Source: Chara braunii
Lineage: Eukaryota > Streptophyta > Charophyceae > Charales > Characeae
Direction: 5' to 3'
Assembly: GCA_003427395.1 (NCBI GenBank)
Contig: BFEA01000005.1
Location: 4,385,455-4,416,164, forward strand
DNA length: 30,710 nucleotides
Shown here in pieces: positions 29,665-30,710 of the stretch. Position 1 is the stretch's first letter. Each line of letters begins with the position of its first letter. The notes under the pieces were generated by a model that worked only from the letters and a program-made list of their open reading frames with translations, was not told the DNA's origin and did no database searches. The position numbers and the translations under genes are program-made.

Positions 29665-29745
29665 TAATAAGTGTGGGTTACCCCTGTGTAAGGGCCATGC
29701 TAATCTCCTTCTTTCTTGTGCACGCATCCGGTGTGGAACCACGCC
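29665..29745 (-). pseudogene. U6 snRNA-like fragment
   Basis: The minus strand reads GAGATTAGCATGGCCC followed by TTACACAGGGGTAACCCACAC. Compared with the universally conserved centre of U6 (recalled consensus GATTAGCATGGCCCCTGCG and onwards), the first 14 bases are identical. Most later differences are transitions. The 5' stem-loop and 3' end are not convincingly present, so this is a fragment or pseudogene, not a working snRNA gene. Confidence 0.62.
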
Positions 29746-29974
29746 CGTGTTCATCCCTCCTCCATGGCTGCCAACTCTCTGCCCGAGCAGAACATGCGTG
29801 CTAACCCAGACACTGTAAGGCATTCCAACTGATATAGGCAGCACCGTGGTAGTCAACTGTCAAATCCCGCTATGGGGTGTACATCGACTCACTCGCCAGA
29901 TCAATCAGCCCTGAACTCAGTCGGGGCTGATGCATGCGACCTACGCTCGACCGCCTCAGTAACTACTCCGCTGC

Positions 29975-30140
29975 AACCAATAGGAGGGCACATGCCTGCT
30001 ACGAAGCCTGAAGCGCAACCTGGGTGGGGCGGGCCCCGATGCAGATCTTGATGGTAGTAGCAAATATTTAGGTGGGGCCTTTGAAGGCCAAGGCAGGGGA
30101 GGGTTCGGTGTGAACAGTTGCACCCCTACGGCCTCTGTCC
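29975..30140 (+). pseudogene. degenerate 25S/28S rRNA fragment
   Basis: GAAGCGCAACCTGGGTGG (about 30010-30027) and CAGATCTTGATGGTAGTAGC with AAATATT (about 30041-30067) are nearly identical to a conserved region of the eukaryotic large-subunit rRNA. CTTTGAAGGCC and GTGTGAACAG follow in the right order. Between these blocks the sequence diverges, mostly by transitions. Upstream AGGAGGGCAC may continue it. It is only a small part of the rRNA and too diverged to function. Confidence 0.72.
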
Positions 30141-30331
30141 TGATACGTTAGGCACACCGCGCTTCGGCACGGTTCACCGACTCTAAAAATTGGTAGCAGC
30201 CCTACCCTTAAGGTTGTAACTTGATAAAGGTAAAGAAGGTAATGAGAGAAAAAAAATTAAAATAATAATAATCTCTCTATACCACTAAAGGAAACAGCGA
30301 TCCTCGCGTGGGGCCCAACAGAGACCGGCGG
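30140..30331. other. short unassigned stretch
   Basis: It may contain a further degenerate continuation of the rRNA fragment, then an AT-rich run with AATAATAATAAT near 30260. No coding signal. Confidence 0.4.
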
Positions 30332-30625
30332 CCGCCGTGCGGGACCACTGTCAGGCAGTAGGCAAGGGGGAACCGACGGCGCGACGGTGCTAGGAAGCGG
30401 CGACGGTGAAAAAGGGCGACCCCGGGCCCGACAATGGGAGTACATACATTGCCACTTTTTGGCTTTGTAACCCGTCCGCCGCGCGGGACCGTTGTCGGGT
30501 AGCCGGCAAGGGGGAACGAAAAAGGGCGACCCCGGGCCCCACAAGGGAAGTACATACATTGCCACTTTTTTGCTTCGCGACCCGTGAGCCGGTTCTTTCC
30601 AGAAGGATCGTGAGCCGCTTTCTGC
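30332..30625 (+). repeat. 110-bp GC-rich tandem repeats
   Basis: GAAAAAGGGCGACCCCGGGC starts at 30408 and 30518, 110 bp apart, each followed by GTACATACATTGCCACTTTT. CCGCCG.GCGGGACC and GGCAAGGGGGAAC are also repeated (30332 and 30476). The first unit carries 34 extra bases with CGACGG repeats. A third partial unit ends near 30670 with ATACATTGCCA. Confidence 0.85.
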
Positions 30626-30668
30626 GGATGCGAATCCATCGCGGGAAGGCGTGAGAATACATTGCCAT

Positions 30669-30671
<3 letters not shown>

Positions 30672-30710
<39 letters not shown>
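30672..30710 (+). repeat. (GA)n microsatellite and G run
   Basis: About 15 GA dinucleotides followed by nine G at the end of the window. Confidence 0.97.

Noticed and set aside
30257-30668. Several overlapping minus-strand frames in the last 400 bases
   Set aside because: They repeat because the 110-bp tandem repeat repeats; composition and overlap show they are not genes.

Overview
The window looks like gene-poor, retrotransposon-packed DNA of a green-lineage nuclear genome, most likely a charophyte alga such as Chara. That assignment is an inference. It rests on decayed Ty3/gypsy elements whose gag genes are rich in coiled coil, a chromodomain fragment after an integrase, a primer-binding site matching plant initiator tRNA-Met, an assembly gap of 895 N, and no bacterial-style operons. 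I see no intact host gene. Almost every coding trace is a broken retroelement.

Layout. 1-820: unassigned, with a 20-nt A run. 825-6011: element 1, a Ty3/gypsy chromovirus-like relic in the order gag, protease, RT, RNase H, integrase, chromodomain. It is broken by many frameshifts, a YLDD to YLYD change in RT and a deletion through the integrase core. 6012-10109: spacer plus gag-like coiled-coil fragments (6590-6760, 7800-8020, 8123-9043) interrupted by an AT-rich foldback. 10110-11004: N gap. 11005-11219: the 3' end of an LTR and its primer-binding site, starting element 2. Its leader and gag N-terminus (about 1.86 kb) are tandemly duplicated: unit 1 is 11295-13150; unit 2 is 13151-13185 plus 20676 to about 22305. 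Unit 2 is split by a 7.5-kb insertion, 'X' (13186-20675), with TGTCG...CGACA ends and an ACGT target duplication. Element 2 continues with gag (22157-23766) and protease (23769 to about 24420). A second, diverged copy of the inserted element, 'Y' (from about 24421), replaces the rest of pol. Y runs into a U6-like fragment (about 29665-29745, minus strand), a degenerate 28S rRNA fragment (about 29975-30140) and a tail of 110-bp tandem repeats ending in (GA)n.

The most unusual content is the non-coding X/Y element. Both copies hold an array of about 8-10 hairpins at matching positions. Within a copy the hairpins share one near-constant loop (about 21 nt in X, 19 nt in Y), but each has its own stem. 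Where the two copies can be matched, stem changes are often compensatory or turn Watson-Crick pairs into G-U pairs. Other hairpins in X/Y behave the same way. This suggests an element maintained as structured RNA, or as extruded DNA hairpins. I do not recognise it as a named family.

Several open frames here begin at a non-ATG codon and are only segments of decayed genes. Their ends are limits of openness, not real gene ends.
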